From Vibrio neptunius (GTDB lineage: Bacteria; Pseudomonadota; Gammaproteobacteria; Enterobacterales; Vibrionaceae): 59,563 bases of DNA. The translations under genes and the position numbers were made by a program. Positions 38,027-47,547 of the stretch are shown here, piece by piece (position 1 is the first letter of the stretch; each line of letters starts with the position of its first letter). Location of the stretch: NCBI RefSeq assembly GCF_000967495.1, contig NZ_JXXU01000068.1, positions 1 to 59,563 of the forward strand, read 5' to 3'. Below the pieces are notes generated by a model. The model did no database searches and was not told where the DNA came from. It saw only the letters and a list, made by a program, of their open reading frames with translations.

Positions 38027-38810
38027 ATCGTTCGTATTTATCCATAATTTCCTGATACAAGGACTTACCCGACTGACCTTGAGTACTCTTCAGCAAGTCA
38101 ATACCCTTTTGAAGTTTAGCGGTCACTTCCGGTTTAACGTCCACGTTAAAGGCATAATAGACAAAGCCTTCCCTCACCACATAAACCGCTTCAAACAAAT
38201 CCGTATCCAGTTCAGCTTGCTTTGACCACCATATTGCAGCACGGTGAGCATAAACCAAAAGATCGATACGTTTTTTCATAAGCTGTTCTGCAAGTGTCGT
38301 TACATAATTGGCTTCTTGCATTGAGTCTCTTGGCAAGCCCATCGCCAACAGAGTTTGCTCACCGATATCATCTCTAATCACCCCGATCCGGTATTTGGCC
38401 ATATCCATCGGTTTCTCAATCTTAATGCCCGCATCTTTTCGTGCCATGACAACGATTTTTATATCAGCAATAGGGCCAACCCAGTTAAACAGAGTTTCTC
38501 TGTGCTCTGAGCGTGTGGTAGAAAAGAGCACTGAGCTATCTTGCGTTAAGACAGTTCGGTATGAACGTGCCCAAGGTTGTAATGTCACCTGAGAAATATC
38601 AATCTCTTCTCCAACCAACTTGCTTGCAGCAACGAGAATTTCAACCGCATAACCCGAGATTTTATCGTCTTTCTTGAAATTAGCAGGGGGATATGACTCC
38701 GTAAAGAACGACAGTTCACGCAGGTCGTTAGAGTTTCCCGCCGCAGACACCGATAAAAAAGAGAGCACCAATCCAATCAATGGTGACAGAAGAGCAGGTG
38801 TTCGCTTCAT
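38025..38810 (-). CDS. Periplasmic amino-acid-type substrate-binding protein (SBP_bac_3)
   Basis: A 261-residue secreted protein. A signal peptide (to about residue 24, V-S-A-A-G) precedes ELSFFTESYPPANFKKDDKISGYAVEIL, the standard SBP_bac_3 start. DMAKYRIGVIRDDIGEQTLLAMG and RIDLLVYAHRAAIWW correspond to the second lobe. No permease or ATPase gene adjoins it, and many solitary vibrio members of this type are not transport components. The ligand is unknown. Confidence 0.88.
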   Translation of the reverse strand: MKRTPALLSPLIGLVLSFLSVSAAGNSNDLRELSFFTESYPPANFKKDDKISGYAVEILVAASKLVGEEIDISQVTLQPWARSYRTVLTQDSSVLFSTTRSEHRETLFNWVGPIADIKIVVMARKDAGIKIEKPMDMAKYRIGVIRDDIGEQTLLAMGLPRDSMQEANYVTTLAEQLMKKRIDLLVYAHRAAIWWSKQAELDTDLFEAVYVVREGFVYYAFNVDVKPEVTAKLQKGIDLLKSTQGQSGKSLYQEIMDKYER

Positions 38811-38952
38811 GACAAATTACCAGTTAGTGAGTTCTCTATAAACTTAGTCCACACAACGGGAGTTCTAAAGAAAAAATAGCGGATTAAAACCAAGCGCTTG
38901 TAATGCCACTCCGACAAACTGTATTCCCCCCGAGAACCTGAGTACCGCACTA

Positions 38953-39864
38953 TTAAGAGCGACTGATCATTGGCTTGGAGCGTCGTATTCTCGTTGAGGG
39001 CCCACTTGGTGCCTTAACCACCAAGTAGACAGCGGTCGCAGCGAAACCAAACCCCAGCATACCAAGACCATCAAAAGACTCACCAAAAACAAGCCACGCT
39101 TGGATTGCAGTGGTCGGAGGCACAAGATAAAAAACCGAAGCCACTTTCGACGATGCGCCATGTTCCACCATATAAAGCAATAAAAGAATCGCGACGCAGG
39201 ACAGCACAACAACCAGCCAGATAAGAGTAAGTACGAACTCGACGGTCCAATCAACTTCCATTGACTCAAAATGCATCGCATAAGGCAAGAATAAGCAAGC
39301 TGCCGCCAAATACTGAACCATCGCACTGCCGACCATATCCGCACCTTGGCAAAAACGTTTTTGATACAAAGTGCCGAGAGTGATCCCGATCAGCGACAGC
39401 ACACACAGAGCGATGGCGGCAAACTTATGCGCTTCCTCTTGCCATTGAGTTTTGCCAATCAAGACTAAACTAATACCTACAAATCCCAAAGCTAAGCCTA
39501 TCCACTGCGACACTTTGAATTGTTCACGACTGAATACCACCAATAAGATGGCGGTTAATATCGGCTGAATACCGACCAGAAGCGAGCTCAACCCAGCTGG
39601 CATTCCTAAATCAATCGCAATATAGGTGCCACCTAGGTAGAAGCCATGAATCAAAACCCCGACCACGCAGCTATGCCAAAACAATTTGCCTTGGGGTATC
39701 GAGCGACGCAGTAAAGCAATCAGCAACAAAAAAAAACCTACATTGGCCAGCATGCGAATAGTGAGTAATGTCGCGGGCTCCGCATACTGCAGACCAAACC
39801 TAGCTCCTACAAAGCCCGATGCCCAAAGCACCACAAATACAAACGGGATTAACCTCACCAACAT
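38953..39864 (-). CDS. EamA/DMT-family exporter
   Basis: A 303-residue protein with about ten membrane segments in two EamA repeats, starting MLVRLIPFVFVVLWASGFVGARFGLQYAEP. AGRGGA-type spacing is good: AGAGGA lies before the ATG. It diverges from a MocR-type regulator 86 bp away. In that arrangement the regulator often controls the exporter, but the substrate cannot be told. Confidence 0.9.
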   Translation of the reverse strand: MLVRLIPFVFVVLWASGFVGARFGLQYAEPATLLTIRMLANVGFFLLLIALLRRSIPQGKLFWHSCVVGVLIHGFYLGGTYIAIDLGMPAGLSSLLVGIQPILTAILLVVFSREQFKVSQWIGLALGFVGISLVLIGKTQWQEEAHKFAAIALCVLSLIGITLGTLYQKRFCQGADMVGSAMVQYLAAACLFLPYAMHFESMEVDWTVEFVLTLIWLVVVLSCVAILLLLYMVEHGASSKVASVFYLVPPTTAIQAWLVFGESFDGLGMLGFGFAATAVYLVVKAPSGPSTRIRRSKPMISRS

Positions 39865-39950
39865 GTCATTTCCTCTGGCTTTTTCTCTCCAATTGGCGCT
39901 ACTTTAATAAGGGACAGATAAATCAAAAAGACACAGATAGAGTTATTTAA

Positions 39951-41399
39951 ATGGGTACAGATTCATTAACCGACAACAAGTTTGTTCAAGTAGAGCACTA
40001 CATTCGTCAGGCGATTAACAATGGTATTTATCAACCTGAAGACAAACTGCCATCGATCCGCCAACTGGTTGTCGACTTGAAGGTCAGCAAAAATACCGTC
40101 ATTCGAGCCTATCAGGAGATGGAAGCCGAAGAGCTCATTTATGCGGTACCCAAATCAGGTTATCGCGTTAAAGCGGCACAGCCAAGGGAGTTGCAGCAGC
40201 AACCACCTCAGTCCATTGATTTGCTATCTGTTTCGAAAGAAATCCTCAGCTATCCAGAGGAGAAAGAGTTGTTACCAACTGGCTCTGCTCATCCAAACAT
40301 TCAGACTCCAGCCATCAAATCGCTGTATGCGGAAATAGGCCGTCACAGCAGAATGCAAAGCCACATGCCGAGTCATTATCAACTGCCTCCAGGCAATGAT
40401 AGGCTCATTAAGCAGCTGGCAAAAATCAGCCGTGACCTTGGTGTCAGAGCCAATCCGAATGATTTAGCTATCACTCACGGAGCTCAACAGGGGATCAGTC
40501 TTGCACTTCGCGCTCTAACCACACCCGGAGACATCGTCGCCGTGGAATCCCCCTGTTACTTTGGCAATCTGCTTTTGATGGAGTCACTTGGGCTAAAAGT
40601 GGTCGAGATCCCGAGTTGCATCCGCAATGGTATCGACCCTAAAGCGCTCGAAAATGCGATTAAGGAATGGCCCATCGCTGTGATCCTGATAACGCCAAAC
40701 TTCACTAATCCAACAGGGTCACGGATACCGGAAGAAAGGCGAATTGAACTACTCAACGTGTCTAAAGATATCCCAATTATCGAAGACGACGTTTTTGGCG
40801 CACTAGCATTTGATAGCGGTGTATTGCCACTGAAAACACTCGATAACCAAGATCGAGTTATCTACGTGAATTCACTGTCAAAGATGCTCGACTCCAGATT
40901 GCGAATCGGCTGGATACTGTCTGGAAAATATCGTTCAGAGATCGAAAAGTATCTGATTTGTGACAATATGGGCAGCTTGAACCTGATGCAATCGGCTGTA
41001 GGCGAATTTCTATCGACAGGAAAATATCGACAGCATATCAGTAAGATGCGGCGTATCTATCAGCAAAACAACCGCCGTTTCAGCCTACTGCTTACAACAG
41101 CGTTAAACCGCTATGCTGAGCTCGGTAATCATTACCACCTATCTCAGCCACAAGGTTCTTTTTTAGTTTGGCTTAACTTGCCCGAATCGGTAGACAGCTT
41201 CGCCCTCTATAAGGAGTGCAATAGGCATAAGATCAGCATCTTACCGGGAACTGTATTTGCAACCGCAGATCAATTTCGTCACTGTATCCGTCTGAGTACC
41301 GCTAACTTTGAAGATACTCCGGAGTGGCATCAAGGCATCGAACTGTTGGCCAAACTGATTCACCAACAAGTTATCGAATCTACACCGCCCCTAATATAA
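39951..41399 (+). CDS. MocR-type transcriptional regulator (GntR helix-turn-helix plus aminotransferase-like domain)
   Basis: A 482-residue protein. Residues about 8-72 form a GntR winged helix (IYQPEDKLPSIRQLVVDLKVSKNTVIRAYQEME). A fold-type I PLP domain occupies the rest, with the PLP lysine expected in VNSLSKMLDSRLRIGW. Such regulators use PLP or an amino-acid aldimine as effector. It is divergent from the DMT exporter and upstream of the DUF924/LysE run. Confidence 0.9.
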   Translation: MGTDSLTDNKFVQVEHYIRQAINNGIYQPEDKLPSIRQLVVDLKVSKNTVIRAYQEMEAEELIYAVPKSGYRVKAAQPRELQQQPPQSIDLLSVSKEILSYPEEKELLPTGSAHPNIQTPAIKSLYAEIGRHSRMQSHMPSHYQLPPGNDRLIKQLAKISRDLGVRANPNDLAITHGAQQGISLALRALTTPGDIVAVESPCYFGNLLLMESLGLKVVEIPSCIRNGIDPKALENAIKEWPIAVILITPNFTNPTGSRIPEERRIELLNVSKDIPIIEDDVFGALAFDSGVLPLKTLDNQDRVIYVNSLSKMLDSRLRIGWILSGKYRSEIEKYLICDNMGSLNLMQSAVGEFLSTGKYRQHISKMRRIYQQNNRRFSLLLTTALNRYAELGNHYHLSQPQGSFLVWLNLPESVDSFALYKECNRHKISILPGTVFATADQFRHCIRLSTANFEDTPEWHQGIELLAKLIHQQVIESTPPLI

Positions 41400-41485
41400 C
41401 TGCCTGATTAAACATTTAAATTTATCCGTCACTCTCGTATATTAGATTCGACAGAAAACCCATTACATACAAGGATGATATCACC

Positions 41486-42034
41486 ATGACTGCCATCACT
41501 GCGCAAGAAGTCCTGTCCTTTTGGTTTGAAGAGTTAGAACCTAAAGACTGGTTTGTAAGTAGCGAACAGCTAGATAATACGATCACGCAACGTTTCGGTG
41601 ACCTATTGCAACGTGCGGCGCAATCTGAGCTTTACAGCTGGCGTACCAACGCTCTTGGTCGACTGGCGGAAGTCATTGTACTCGACCAGTTTTCACGTAA
41701 TGTGTATCGTAATACGCCCAAAGCGTTCGCTCAGGATCCACTAGCACTGGCGCTGGCACAAGAGGCCATCGCTTTAAGTAAAGATGCCGAGCTTTCACCA
41801 ACACAGCGGTCTTTTCTTTATATGCCGTTTATGCACAGTGAGTCTCTGCTGATTCATGAGCGTGCCGTTGAATTGTTTAAAGCTCCAGGCATGGAAAATA
41901 ACTACGAATTCGAGATCAAACATAAGGTTATCATTGAGCGATTCGGTCGCTATCCGCACCGAAACGAGATTCTAGGAAGAGAAAATACTGCCGAAGAAGT
42001 TGAATTTCTAACTCAGCCAGGCTCTAGCTTCTAA
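41486..42034 (+). CDS. DUF924 family protein
   Basis: A 182-residue cytoplasmic protein with the family's start E-V-L-S-F-W-F-E-E-L. Family features include IVLDQFSRNVYRNTPKAFAQDPLAL and the later FEIKHKVIIERFGRYPHRNEILGR. The function is unknown; the fold is thought to be tetratricopeptide-like helical. AAGGATG precedes the ATG, and the LysE gene begins 8 bp after its stop. Confidence 0.88.
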   Translation: MTAITAQEVLSFWFEELEPKDWFVSSEQLDNTITQRFGDLLQRAAQSELYSWRTNALGRLAEVIVLDQFSRNVYRNTPKAFAQDPLALALAQEAIALSKDAELSPTQRSFLYMPFMHSESLLIHERAVELFKAPGMENNYEFEIKHKVIIERFGRYPHRNEILGRENTAEEVEFLTQPGSSF

Positions 42035-42042
42035 CTTCGATA

Positions 42043-42639
42043 ATGAGTACGTTTTTCGCGGGTTTTACGCTCGGTCTTTCATTAATCTTAGCCATCGGCG
42101 CTCAGAATGCGTTCGTCCTTAAGCAAGGAATCAAACAGCACCACGTGTTGTTGGTCTGTTTGATTTGCTCACTTTCAGACGCCATCCTGATTTCTGCTGG
42201 TGTTGCAGGGTTTGGTTTAATCGTAGCGAAATTTCCTTTGATTGAACTCGTCGCTCGTTATGGCGGTGGCCTATTTTTGCTCTGGTACGGTCTGCGCAGC
42301 CTGTATACAGCATGCACGGCAAATCACGCCCTCAACCCTGCGGGTAATTCATCACAAAGTGCTTTAAATACGGCATTGATGTGCCTAGCTTTTACTTGGC
42401 TAAATCCGCACGTCTATCTGGATACCGTCATATTACTTGGCTCTATCTCTACCCAATACGAACCGAATAAATTGCAGTTTGCTCTTGGCGCTGTCAGTGC
42501 CTCATTTGTATTCTTTTTCAGCCTTGGGTATGGGGCGAAACGCCTTATCCCTGCCTTTCGACACGCGAGAGCGTGGAAGATACTTGAAGCGGTCATCGGT
42601 ATCATCATGCTTGTGTTAGCGTATAACTTAGTTTTCTGA
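42043..42639 (+). CDS. LysE/ArgO-family amino acid exporter
   Basis: A 198-residue membrane protein with six predicted helices. It carries the family motif LAIGAQNAFVLKQGI near the start and FTWLNPHVYLDTVILLGSI in the middle. The closest well-known relatives are ArgO/LysE exporters of basic amino acids. It is in tight series with the DUF924 and VOC genes. Confidence 0.9.
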   Translation: MSTFFAGFTLGLSLILAIGAQNAFVLKQGIKQHHVLLVCLICSLSDAILISAGVAGFGLIVAKFPLIELVARYGGGLFLLWYGLRSLYTACTANHALNPAGNSSQSALNTALMCLAFTWLNPHVYLDTVILLGSISTQYEPNKLQFALGAVSASFVFFFSLGYGAKRLIPAFRHARAWKILEAVIGIIMLVLAYNLVF

Positions 42640-42657
42640 CTTAAGGGAGTCACCATT

Positions 42658-43065
42658 ATGATTGAAGTAAAAGGACTTGATCATATCGTTCTGCGAACAG
42701 GCAACATCCAAGCTATGCTCCACTTCTATCGAGACATACTACACTGCCCTATCGAACGGGAACTTCCAGAGCTGGGCTTGACACAGCTTCGCGCAGGCAA
42801 CGCCCTTATAGACTTGGTTGTCGTCGACAGTGAGCTCGGCAAATTAGGAGGCAAAGCGCCCAGTCAGAATGGCCGCAATGTCGATCACTTCTGTCTTCAA
42901 ATCGCTCCGTTAGAAGAAAACGCTCTGCTCAACTATCTCGATCAATCCGGCCTCATCTATGAACCCTTTGCAGAACGCTACGGTGCTCAAGGCTTTGGTC
43001 GCTCAATATATATTCATGATCCAGAAGGAAATGTGGTCGAGCTCAAAGCGCAAACATTGACCTAA
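42658..43065 (+). CDS. VOC-superfamily (glyoxalase-like) protein
   Basis: A 135-residue protein with two beta-alpha-beta-beta-beta modules. Candidate metal ligands are His in GLDHIVLRTGN, His in RNVDHFCLQI and Glu in DPEGNVVELKA. It could be a glyoxalase, dioxygenase or resistance-type enzyme. AGGGAG precedes the ATG. The reaction cannot be assigned. Confidence 0.85.
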   Translation: MIEVKGLDHIVLRTGNIQAMLHFYRDILHCPIERELPELGLTQLRAGNALIDLVVVDSELGKLGGKAPSQNGRNVDHFCLQIAPLEENALLNYLDQSGLIYEPFAERYGAQGFGRSIYIHDPEGNVVELKAQTLT

Positions 43066-43133
43066 TACTATCGCTACATTTCTTCAATCATCTCTTTTAA
43101 TGTATGCATCTCATTGGTTAAAAGGACTGTACT

Positions 43134-44111
43134 GTGCGTATTGCAATATTGGATGACTATCAAGATCAAGTTCGTCACTTAGACTGCTATAAAAAACTGA
43201 ATGGCCATGAGGTCACTGTTTTTTCTGGCATCCCTTCAAACGAGAATCAATTGATCGAACAGCTACAACCGTTTGAGGTATTGGTGCTGATTCGAGAACG
43301 CACCATCATCACACCCAATCTACTTAAAAACCTACCAAACCTAAAACTCATCAGCCAGACAGGAAAAATCAGCAATCACCTTAATCTAACGGATTGCGAT
43401 CAACATCAGGTGACCGTTGCCGAAGGCATTGGTTCCCCTATTGCTCCGTCTGAGTTGTGTTGGGCATTAATTATGGCAGCCAGCCGCCATATTCCTGCAT
43501 ACCTAGAACGGTTCAAACAAGGACAGTGGCAGCAATCCGGTCAACCTAGATTGGGGAAAACTCTCAATGGACAAACCCTAGGCATTTGGGGTTTTGGTAA
43601 AATCGGACAACGCATTGCTAAATACGCTGAAGCGTTCGGAATGCAGGTGATAATCTGGGGTAGTGAATCCTCCAGACAAAATGCTCTAGAGATGGGTTAC
43701 CAAGCCGCAAGCAGTCGAGAAACGTTTTTTGAACATTGCGATGTGATTTCACTGCATCTGAGACTTAACGATGCAACACGCCACATTGTTACTCAGAAAG
43801 ATCTAGACGCAATGAAGCCGGATTCGTTGCTAGTTAACATCAGTCGGGCTGAGCTCATTGAGCCAGATGCGCTCTATCAAACACTGGCTAAGGCTCCAAC
43901 CAAACAAGCCGCCGTGGATGTTTTTGACTATGAGCCCGCCGCAAAAGACAACGAACCTCTACTGAGTTTACCCAACGTAGTTGCAACACCACATTTAGGC
44001 TACGTAGAGCAAGGCAGTTATGAGCTCTACTTTCAACACGCCTTTGACAACATCCTCTCCTTCGCTAAAGGTGACTATAGCAATATCGCTAACGCCTATA
44101 TTCTGGAGTAA
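43134..44111 (+). CDS. D-2-hydroxyacid dehydrogenase family protein
   Basis: A 325-residue NAD-dependent dehydrogenase. The nucleotide motif is GIWGFGKIGQRIA near residue 150. The catalytic Arg lies in NISRAELIE, the Glu in VFDYEPAAKDNEPL, and the His in ATPHLGYVEQG. It starts with GTG, preceded by AAGGA. The substrate is unknown. The stop codon overlaps an ATG of the next gene, so the two are coupled. Confidence 0.9.
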   Translation: MRIAILDDYQDQVRHLDCYKKLNGHEVTVFSGIPSNENQLIEQLQPFEVLVLIRERTIITPNLLKNLPNLKLISQTGKISNHLNLTDCDQHQVTVAEGIGSPIAPSELCWALIMAASRHIPAYLERFKQGQWQQSGQPRLGKTLNGQTLGIWGFGKIGQRIAKYAEAFGMQVIIWGSESSRQNALEMGYQAASSRETFFEHCDVISLHLRLNDATRHIVTQKDLDAMKPDSLLVNISRAELIEPDALYQTLAKAPTKQAAVDVFDYEPAAKDNEPLLSLPNVVATPHLGYVEQGSYELYFQHAFDNILSFAKGDYSNIANAYILE

Positions 44112-44116
44112 TGGTC

Positions 44117-44638
44117 ATGATCACGCTCATTAACGGAGATATCACACAAGCTAAAGTAGATGCTATCGTCAATGCGGCTAACCCGAAGATGCTGGGTGGC
44201 GGAGGCGTCGATGGTGCAATCCATAGAGCGGCAGGTTCAGATCTCCTGAAAGCCTGTCAGCAAGTAGAAGCCGTTGATGGTGTGCGTTGTCCTTCAGGCC
44301 AAGCAAGAATAACCACCGCAGGTAAATTAAGAGCAAAATATGTTATTCATACTGTCGGCCCTATTTATCATCGAGTTGCTAATCCAGAGCAAATATTGCA
44401 ATCTGCCTATCGTGAATCACTCAAACTAGCACTCGCTCATCAGTGCCTAAGCATTGCCTTACCAGCAATTTCTTGCGGCGTTTATGGTTATCCATTACAA
44501 GAAGCCGCAGAGATTGCGTTAACGGTATGCACAGAGAGCGAATTTGCTCAGCTGGACATTCAGTTTTACCTTTTTGGTGAAGAAATGATGACCATCTGGC
44601 AACACGTTCACACGACACTCATTCAGGAACAATCATGA
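44117..44638 (+). CDS. Macrodomain protein, O-acetyl-ADP-ribose deacetylase-like (YmdB type)
   Basis: A 173-residue protein that is almost entirely one macrodomain. It starts MITLINGDITQAKVDAIVNAANPKMLGGGGVDGAIH, including the ADP-ribose-binding loop, and continues with AISCGVYGYPLQEAA. The ATG at 44117 is preferred over 44111 because GGAG lies eight bases upstream. In E. coli the YmdB homologue also inhibits RNase III. The gene overlaps the next by four bases (ATGA). Confidence 0.92.
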   Translation: MITLINGDITQAKVDAIVNAANPKMLGGGGVDGAIHRAAGSDLLKACQQVEAVDGVRCPSGQARITTAGKLRAKYVIHTVGPIYHRVANPEQILQSAYRESLKLALAHQCLSIALPAISCGVYGYPLQEAAEIALTVCTESEFAQLDIQFYLFGEEMMTIWQHVHTTLIQEQS

Positions 44639-44931
44639 TCAGACATATTCTACTTATTCAATTTAAACCGAATGCTTCATCACAGCAGATTGACGCCTTA
44701 AAAGCTTCATTTTTATCTATGCCAGACAAGGTTGGTGGGGTCGAAAGCGTAGAATGGGGCCTCAATGACAGCCCAGAAGGGAAAAATAAGCACTATACCC
44801 ATTGTGTAATGATGACGTTTGCTGATGAAGCAGGTCGCGACCTTTACCTCCCCCACCCAGAACATGATGCTTTAAAAGAGATCTTCAGACCAATCCTCGA
44901 AGACATTGTAGTGTTTGATTATACGGTATAA
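44635..44931 (+). CDS. Dabb (stress-responsive A/B barrel) protein
   Basis: A 98-residue ferredoxin-like dimeric barrel protein, starting MIRHILLIQFKPNASSQQIDAL and containing H-C-V-M-M-T-F-A-D and Y-L-P-H-P-E-H, as in the Dabb family. The molecular role is unknown. It is coupled to the macrodomain gene by an ATGA overlap. Confidence 0.88.
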   Translation: MIRHILLIQFKPNASSQQIDALKASFLSMPDKVGGVESVEWGLNDSPEGKNKHYTHCVMMTFADEAGRDLYLPHPEHDALKEIFRPILEDIVVFDYTV

Positions 44932-44935
44932 CAAG

Positions 44936-45250
44936 ATGAACCTTATACAATCCATTCCCGAAGATTTATCACAGGAAGTGTTTGAAGACTTACTCTCTGG
45001 ACGTCAATTTCGTCTAGAGCGTATCGTCTCAAAGGGGCAATGTTCAGAACCTGATTTTTGGTATGATCAGGACGAACATGAATGGGTCTTGTTGCTGGCG
45101 GGGTGCGCCCGCCTTCAGTACCAATCCGGCGAAGAAATCGAGTTAAAAACAGGTGACCATATCCAGATTCCGGCCCATACTAAGCATAGAGTCAGCTACA
45201 CCACGCCAGATGAAGAAACCATCTGGCTAGCGATATTTTACGAGGACTGA
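44936..45250 (+). CDS. Small cupin-domain protein
   Basis: A 104-residue single cupin. The two cupin motifs read W-V-L-L-L-A-G-C-A-R-L and I-Q-I-P-A-H-T-K-H-R-V, with His residues able to hold a metal. The ATG at 44936 follows the Dabb stop by 4 bp; the longer TTG frame from 44915 would overlap it. The function is unassigned. Confidence 0.85.
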   Translation: MNLIQSIPEDLSQEVFEDLLSGRQFRLERIVSKGQCSEPDFWYDQDEHEWVLLLAGCARLQYQSGEEIELKTGDHIQIPAHTKHRVSYTTPDEETIWLAIFYED

Positions 45251-45252
45251 GT

Positions 45253-45507
45253 ATGATATCTTGTAACCAATACGATTACATCGAGATAGCTTGCCTCTAC
45301 CATATCCCTGTACGTCTGGTTGTAGAGTCAGGTCAAATCGTAGAGGGAAAAGCCAAAACCACCCGTTACGATGAGCATCGCAGAGAATCGATTATCATCG
45401 ATTCTTCAGCAGGCGAGGTGGATGTGCCAACGGAAAGCTTGGTATCCATGACCGCTTTGGTCGAAAACCCTCATTTCAATGAGATCTTCTTCACTCAAGT
45501 CGGCTAG
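45253..45507 (+). CDS. rof: Rho-binding antiterminator (Rof)
   Basis: An 84-residue protein matching Rof: C-N-Q-Y-D-Y-I-E-I-A-C-L-Y-H near the start (compare C-D-D-Y-D-N-L-E-L-A-C in E. coli) and an Sm-like barrel afterwards. Rof binds Rho hexamers and blocks RNA loading, reducing Rho-dependent termination. The gene starts 2 bp after the cupin stop. Confidence 0.85.
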   Translation: MISCNQYDYIEIACLYHIPVRLVVESGQIVEGKAKTTRYDEHRRESIIIDSSAGEVDVPTESLVSMTALVENPHFNEIFFTQVG

Positions 45508-45579
45508 CGTTAGTACAACCTTAGCTGGCTTGATGTTAGACTGGGTGCCTATTTCATTTAGTGGTTAAAAGGTAATTCG

Positions 45580-45831
45580 ATGAACCCCATTCTAGAGACG
45601 TTGAAAGAGAACAACATCAGCGACGAGCAAATCAACGAGCTGTTTCAAACGTTGACACAGAATCCTCTAGCAGCCATGGCAACCATCAGCCAACTTGGTC
45701 TACCACAAGAGAAGCTACAACTTCTTATGGGCCAAGTAATGCAAAACCCAGCGCTAATCAAAGAAGCCGTTGAGGAGCTTGGCCTAGATTTTTCCAAAGT
45801 CGAAGAAGCAAAGTCCAAGTTACAGCAATAA
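45580..45831 (+). CDS. DUF2999 family protein
   Basis: An 83-residue helical cytoplasmic protein beginning MNPILETLKENNISDEQINELFQTLTQNPLAAM. It belongs to a small Vibrio family of unknown function. It follows rof after about 70 bp and precedes a strong terminator. It has no membrane segment or cysteines. Confidence 0.8.
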   Translation: MNPILETLKENNISDEQINELFQTLTQNPLAAMATISQLGLPQEKLQLLMGQVMQNPALIKEAVEELGLDFSKVEEAKSKLQQ

Positions 45832-45852
45832 GCAAAAATCTGCGTAAAGCCG

Positions 45853-45880
45853 CCGCCAGTCTTATGTCTGGCGGTTTTTT
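45853..45880 (+). terminator. Intrinsic terminator after the DUF2999 gene
   Basis: CCGCCAG, loop TCTTATGT, CTGGCGG followed by six T residues. It closes the plus-strand run of genes from the MocR region. Confidence 0.92.
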
Positions 45881-46185
45881 GTATCCGGTGTGGTATTTGA
45901 CTGATGCAGATTCAATATTGACTCGTATCCTGCCTAGATAGACTGTTCAGTGATTTGCAGATGGCGGCTTGGTTGTGTTTTTCTCCCTACTTTCCAGGAA
46001 GCATTTGACCATTGGGGCCACAATGGTTTGCGGCGCACGACATCACCGAAAAGCTCGTCTTCTCCCTCAGATAAGATGAAGCATCGATGCTCCTCATCTT
46101 TATCCGAGTCTCTTGTTGCTCAGCCTATAAGTGCCAAGGACGGCGACTTTGTACTAGACTGCCCTCGGCACCCGGATAATAAGCA
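45881..46185. other. Intergenic region without a supported gene
   Basis: About 305 bp. A plus-strand frame of 79 codons exists at 45950-46189, but it is rich in Ser, Arg and His, has no family resemblance and ends inside the next gene, so it is not called. A short inverted repeat around GCATCGATGC lies near 46081-46090. Confidence 0.35.
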
Positions 46186-47394
46186 TTAAGACAGCTCGGA
46201 AACGTCTTTAGAGGGGATCTTGGTAACCAAATAAGCGGTTGCGACTATCAGCACAGAAAACGCGATACACAAATAAATAGGGTACAAAGGGTTTATGGTT
46301 GCGGTGAACGCCAGTAACGACGCTAATCCATAGCCAATAGTATGTGACATAGCGATGTAACCCGCCACAGAGCCTGGGGCATCACTATGCTTTTCAGTCG
46401 CCTCAGTAGTATAGGCGGGAACAAGTAGAGCAGCTCCGCACGCAGCAATTGCCATCGCTATAGCGTACAGCCAGATATTGGGTAAGAGGAAAAGTACCAA
46501 GCCACACAGCAAGCCCAACGCCCCGAGTCGATACATTTTCACTGGTGTGATTTTTCTGTTTTTAACCACTAGCAGCTGAACGGTAAACGTGCACGCGGCG
46601 CTGATCGTCAACAGCACCCCAATCCCGTCACTGATTTGAGCCGTCGACCAACTGGTTACCGAACTCATCAGCGGGGTGAAGCTGTACTGTAACAGCGCTA
46701 TCACCGTGCAAAGTAGCAAACCACTCACTAGATAAGGCATAAAGGATTTATTCGGCAACCAAGGTAAAACCTCAGCCGCTTTCTTACTCTTTGCATCATG
46801 TTGAGGCGTTGGCAGCAATAACACCACGAAGAGAGCGACAATAGGAAGTGCGACCATCAATATCAATGAGGAATAAGGGGAAAACTTTAACGCCACTATC
46901 GCGATCAAAGGCCCAACAAGCCTACCCGAGCTCAATCCGATACTGATACTCGTGATGGCTTGCAACCGATGCTCCGCACCACATAAAAGGATTGCCCAAT
47001 GCTGGCAAGCGGGTACCATTCCTGCCACAGTGCAACCGTATATAATCCGTGCGAGTAGCAAGCCGACTAACCAAAGCATCACCAAATGAGGCTGATACTC
47101 ACTTAAGATGGCAAATAGAAACAAGAGCACGAAACTGGTCGCCATTCCAAACAATGCTTGGACAACCACATTTCTCGGCCCACGTTTATCGCTATACCTT
47201 CCCCAGTAAGGTGCCGAGGGCAAGAACAAAAAGCTCCCAATCGCGATAAGAATTGACCAAGTAGGTAAACTGAATGCGGAACGCTCAACCAAAAAAGGAA
47301 GCGAAACAATTAAGCCATTTTGGCCAATCCCCATCAGTGCTGCAGCTGAACTGATTGCCCACAGTTGAATCTTTTTGCTGTATAAAACCGACAT
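46186..47394 (-). CDS. MFS transporter, possibly a siderophore exporter
   Basis: A 402-residue protein with twelve predicted membrane helices. It has a motif A-like loop APYWGRYSDKRGPRNVV between helices 2 and 3. It diverges from vatC across a region with a Fur-box-like site, so it is probably iron-regulated and belongs functionally to the siderophore locus. Members of this family beside siderophore genes commonly export siderophores or breakdown products. The substrate here is unknown. Confidence 0.85.
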   Translation of the reverse strand: MSVLYSKKIQLWAISSAAALMGIGQNGLIVSLPFLVERSAFSLPTWSILIAIGSFLFLPSAPYWGRYSDKRGPRNVVVQALFGMATSFVLLFLFAILSEYQPHLVMLWLVGLLLARIIYGCTVAGMVPACQHWAILLCGAEHRLQAITSISIGLSSGRLVGPLIAIVALKFSPYSSLILMVALPIVALFVVLLLPTPQHDAKSKKAAEVLPWLPNKSFMPYLVSGLLLCTVIALLQYSFTPLMSSVTSWSTAQISDGIGVLLTISAACTFTVQLLVVKNRKITPVKMYRLGALGLLCGLVLFLLPNIWLYAIAMAIAACGAALLVPAYTTEATEKHSDAPGSVAGYIAMSHTIGYGLASLLAFTATINPLYPIYLCIAFSVLIVATAYLVTKIPSKDVSELS

Positions 47395-47470
47395 ATTTGT
47401 AATTCATTCTAATTGTTATAAAAATCAGCAATGCTCTAACTACATTGTTATTGATGGAACTATTGATTGT

Positions 47471-47489
47471 GAAAATAATTCTCATTGCC
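47471..47489. promoter_or_regulatory. Fur-box-like site between the MFS gene and vatC
   Basis: GAAAATAATTCTCATTGCC matches 13 of 19 positions of the consensus GATAATGATAATCATTATC. It lies in the divergent promoter region of two iron-related transcripts. Confidence 0.6.
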
Positions 47490-47547
47490 TTTTTTGCGTG
47501 ATAAAGTTAGCGGCTAATAACCAATAACTCAACTTCATATTTCACTT

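Noticed and set aside
45950..46189. Plus-strand 79-codon frame between DUF2999 and the MFS gene
   Set aside because: Its composition is odd, it shows no family resemblance, and it ends inside the converging MFS gene.
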